DNA of 64,000 bases from NCBI GenBank assembly GCA_009869945.1, contig WIXG01000084.1, positions 186,001 through 250,000 on the forward strand. The letters are read 5' to 3'. The translations under genes and the position numbers were made by a program. Source of the DNA: Mesaphorura yosii. Its lineage: Eukaryota; Arthropoda; Collembola; Poduromorpha; Tullbergiidae. Below, piece by piece: positions 62,212 to 64,000 of this stretch. How positions within the stretch are numbered: position 1 is the stretch's first letter; each line of letters starts with the position of its first letter. A model generated the notes under the pieces. That model was not told where the DNA came from, made no database searches, and worked only from the letters and a program-made list of their open reading frames with translations.

Positions 62212-63940
62212 CTATCGTATAATTCTTGACACAAAGAATTTGTGAACGTTTAGAATCAGTCTGTAAAAAAATAAGTAGATGCATAATCCTCCAATCCCAA
62301 TCGCGTATACTAATTTCACATGGCTTTCCTTTGGCATTTGACACTTGGATAACTTGTACTTAGTTGGCATAAACGTTCCCTGTTCAGTAAGAGAAAAAAT
62401 GTTTACTAGCTGAATTGCACAATGCGAAGAGATCGTCAATAAAGTTTGCTCAAGACGTCAAACGTATGAATAAGTTATTTACCAAATAAAAACTTGGATT
62501 ATCGCGATTTCGCCAACTGAATGATGCAACGGAATATTCTGGTATCAACGATTCAACACCGCTGTGAGCCATTACAGAGTGATTATACAAACATCCATGA
62601 TGGGTATGACCTGACATGATAAGGCGGGGGCGGAGAAGATTTAATACTAAGCGAGTTGAAGACTTTGATAAGCAGTCCCAGTTTTCATGAAATCTTTTTT
62701 CCTTCTCGTCTTCTGGTGCTGTGTCGTCGCCAGTACAGGATTTGTCTGATTCTCGAAAAAGTGGAAAATGCTGAAAAAACACGACTGTATTAGGCTCTAG
62801 GCCAAACCAAATCACGGAAAGTTTAAATATTTGTTGCTTGCTTGAAGAAGGACAGGGCGAGCATATTTACGTGCTGAATCTCTTGCGGGTTTGCATTTTT
62901 TAATTATTGGGTCACGAAGGCAGTCCAACTCATCTGAAAGACAATTTTTCTTTGACATGTGAATATCGAAAGCTTCAATTCACTCCTTCATTCCACGTAC
63001 CAGCAGCTGTCTTAAGCCTGTGAATTGCATCGGAACATAAGGAGCACCCATCCTGTTCCATTGCCATACTGTTCATAAGGACAAATGGAATGGATTTGAA
63101 CCACAGCGTCTGAACAGACGACGTATTGAAGGCTTTTTCAAACCTTCGATTAAGAGTTGGCGTAATGCTGGACAAACAACATAATTTAGATTACAATTTC
63201 ATAATCACACTTCTTTTCAAGAGATAATCTTTTAGCTCACACATAGTGGAATCCTATATCATGATTGCCAACGATAACTACAAGTTTAGTGCTGGCATCC
63301 ACGTGAAACAACGAATAGAAACGGTTAACATATTGCTGGAACTCCTGTGGATTCACCCAGAGTCCTTCGTCGAAAATGTCTCCTGCATGCAGAAAAAATT
63401 ATTAGTGGATTGAGGCAGTGGCCAATCAATTTTGGAGAGTCTAGTGATGTCAATTTACCGAGAATAAATATTACTTCGGGTCGAAATAGCCAGTTTGCTG
63501 TTTGAAAAGCGCGATGCATTTGCCACTCTCTGCAGGAGTAAAATGATCAAAATAATGATAATAAATGTCGCCCTTAAACCCTTTTCCTTCAAAGAACTAA
63601 TTTCGATAAAATTGTTCGAAGATTTGTTTCCCGAGAATTATTCCAAGCGACTTGCTTTCAAAGAATTGCCTCGGAGATCTGTTTCAAGCAAATTGATTCC
63701 AGACAATTGTTCTAAGCAAATTTTTTCGGACAATTGTTTCAAGCGAAATGTTCCCAGAACCGTCTCACAGAACGCACACTCACTCTATGCTCTATTGTTG
63801 CGCGCTCCTTACCTCCTTAACTTGTCAAACCAATGCCCACGCCTGGGACCCAATAGATGAGTATCTGCCAGAACTAGAGCTCTCAGAGGATCCTGCTCCT
63901 GCCTGACTTCATTGCTTCGTTTAATCTCCGGCCACGAACA
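62212..63940 (-). CDS. MPPE1: Metallophosphoesterase 1 / PGAP5 (5' end beyond the window)
   Basis: PGAP5 is a Mn-dependent phosphodiesterase that removes a side-chain ethanolamine-phosphate from GPI anchors, helping GPI proteins leave the ER. Exons seen: 63940-63813, 63529-63459, 63382-63241, 63167-63001, 62933-62842, 62770-62483 and 62379-62212. The first begins after an acceptor (CTTGCAG), so the signal/TM N-terminus lies outside. All metal-binding blocks are present: [32 protein letters not shown] and [25 protein letters not shown] is the usual family block after the catalytic core. A single C-terminal membrane helix ([15 protein letters not shown]) follows. Order and spacing match the human protein. 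Intron 62771-62841 has a GC donor (CAA|GCAAGC). Intron 63530-63812 is enlarged by a repeat. Confidence 0.94.
63594..63770 (+). repeat. Degenerate tandem repeat, unit about 14 bp (copy 2)
   Basis: The stretch contains successive variants such as GAATTATTCCAAGC, GACTTGCTTTCAAA, CAATTGTTCTAAGC, CAATTGTTTCAAGC and GAAATGTTCCCAGA. It is the same family and plus-strand orientation as 3513-3640. It fills most of the intron between the first two visible MPPE1 exons. Just after it, CACTCACTCTATGCTC resembles the CACTCACCGTGCTC arm of the palindrome at 3477-3512. Confidence 0.7.
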
Positions 63941-64000
63941 CTGCAAGGCGTTTTAGTGATTAGTTTCCAACTAGCATTTCATAAACATTATTGGGTGCGA

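Overview
This is nuclear DNA of an animal, most likely an arthropod. Every confident gene is split by spliceosomal introns with GT..AG ends, most only 50-85 bp long. The proteins are metazoan: MTO1, Rab3GAP1, junctophilin, axonemal dynein light intermediate chain, PGAP5/MPPE1 and a pancreatic-lipase-family lipase. Short introns, moderate GC and an LRR-FN3 receptor of insect Lrt-like design fit a hexapod or crustacean. I cannot name the species.

Layout. 0.2-2.8 kb (+): MTO1, nine exons. 3.3-32.9 kb (+): Rab3GAP1, twelve exons. Its seventh intron (5636-31139, about 25.5 kb) holds two complete genes: an LRR-FN3 transmembrane receptor on the opposite strand (6.0-10.7 kb) and a secreted lipase on the same strand (28.7-30.2 kb). 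They are separated by an 18-kb stretch with no recognisable gene. 34.0-56.5 kb (-): junctophilin, ten exons, converging on Rab3GAP1. Its first intron (12.3 kb) holds DNALI1 on the same strand (49.1-50.1 kb), an FMN/NADPH-dependent flavodoxin-fold reductase on the opposite strand (47.5-48.3 kb), a decayed tandem copy of that reductase (45.3-45.8 kb) and a small inverted-repeat element (45.0 kb). The second intron (5.1 kb) holds a possible small unrecognised gene (39.1-39.6 kb). 60.6-61.6 kb (+): a cytochrome b5-domain protein whose apparent C-terminal membrane anchor lies out of frame. 62.2-63.9 kb (-): MPPE1/PGAP5, whose 5' end is beyond the window.

How the genes relate. There is no operon logic. 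MTO1 modifies mitochondrial tRNA; Rab3GAP1 regulates Rab3/Rab18 membrane traffic; the LRR receptor is a likely adhesion protein; junctophilin couples plasma membrane to ER/SR; DNALI1 serves inner-arm dynein; MPPE1 remodels GPI anchors at ER exit. The main feature is architectural: two neighbouring convergent hosts each carry one exceptionally large intron filled with other genes on both strands. A degenerate repeat with a period near 14 bp recurs at both ends of the window, in an intron of Rab3GAP1 and an intron of MPPE1.

Exon boundaries were found by eye from reading-frame continuity, splice dinucleotides, intron phase and remembered family sequence. No alignment or transcript evidence was available.
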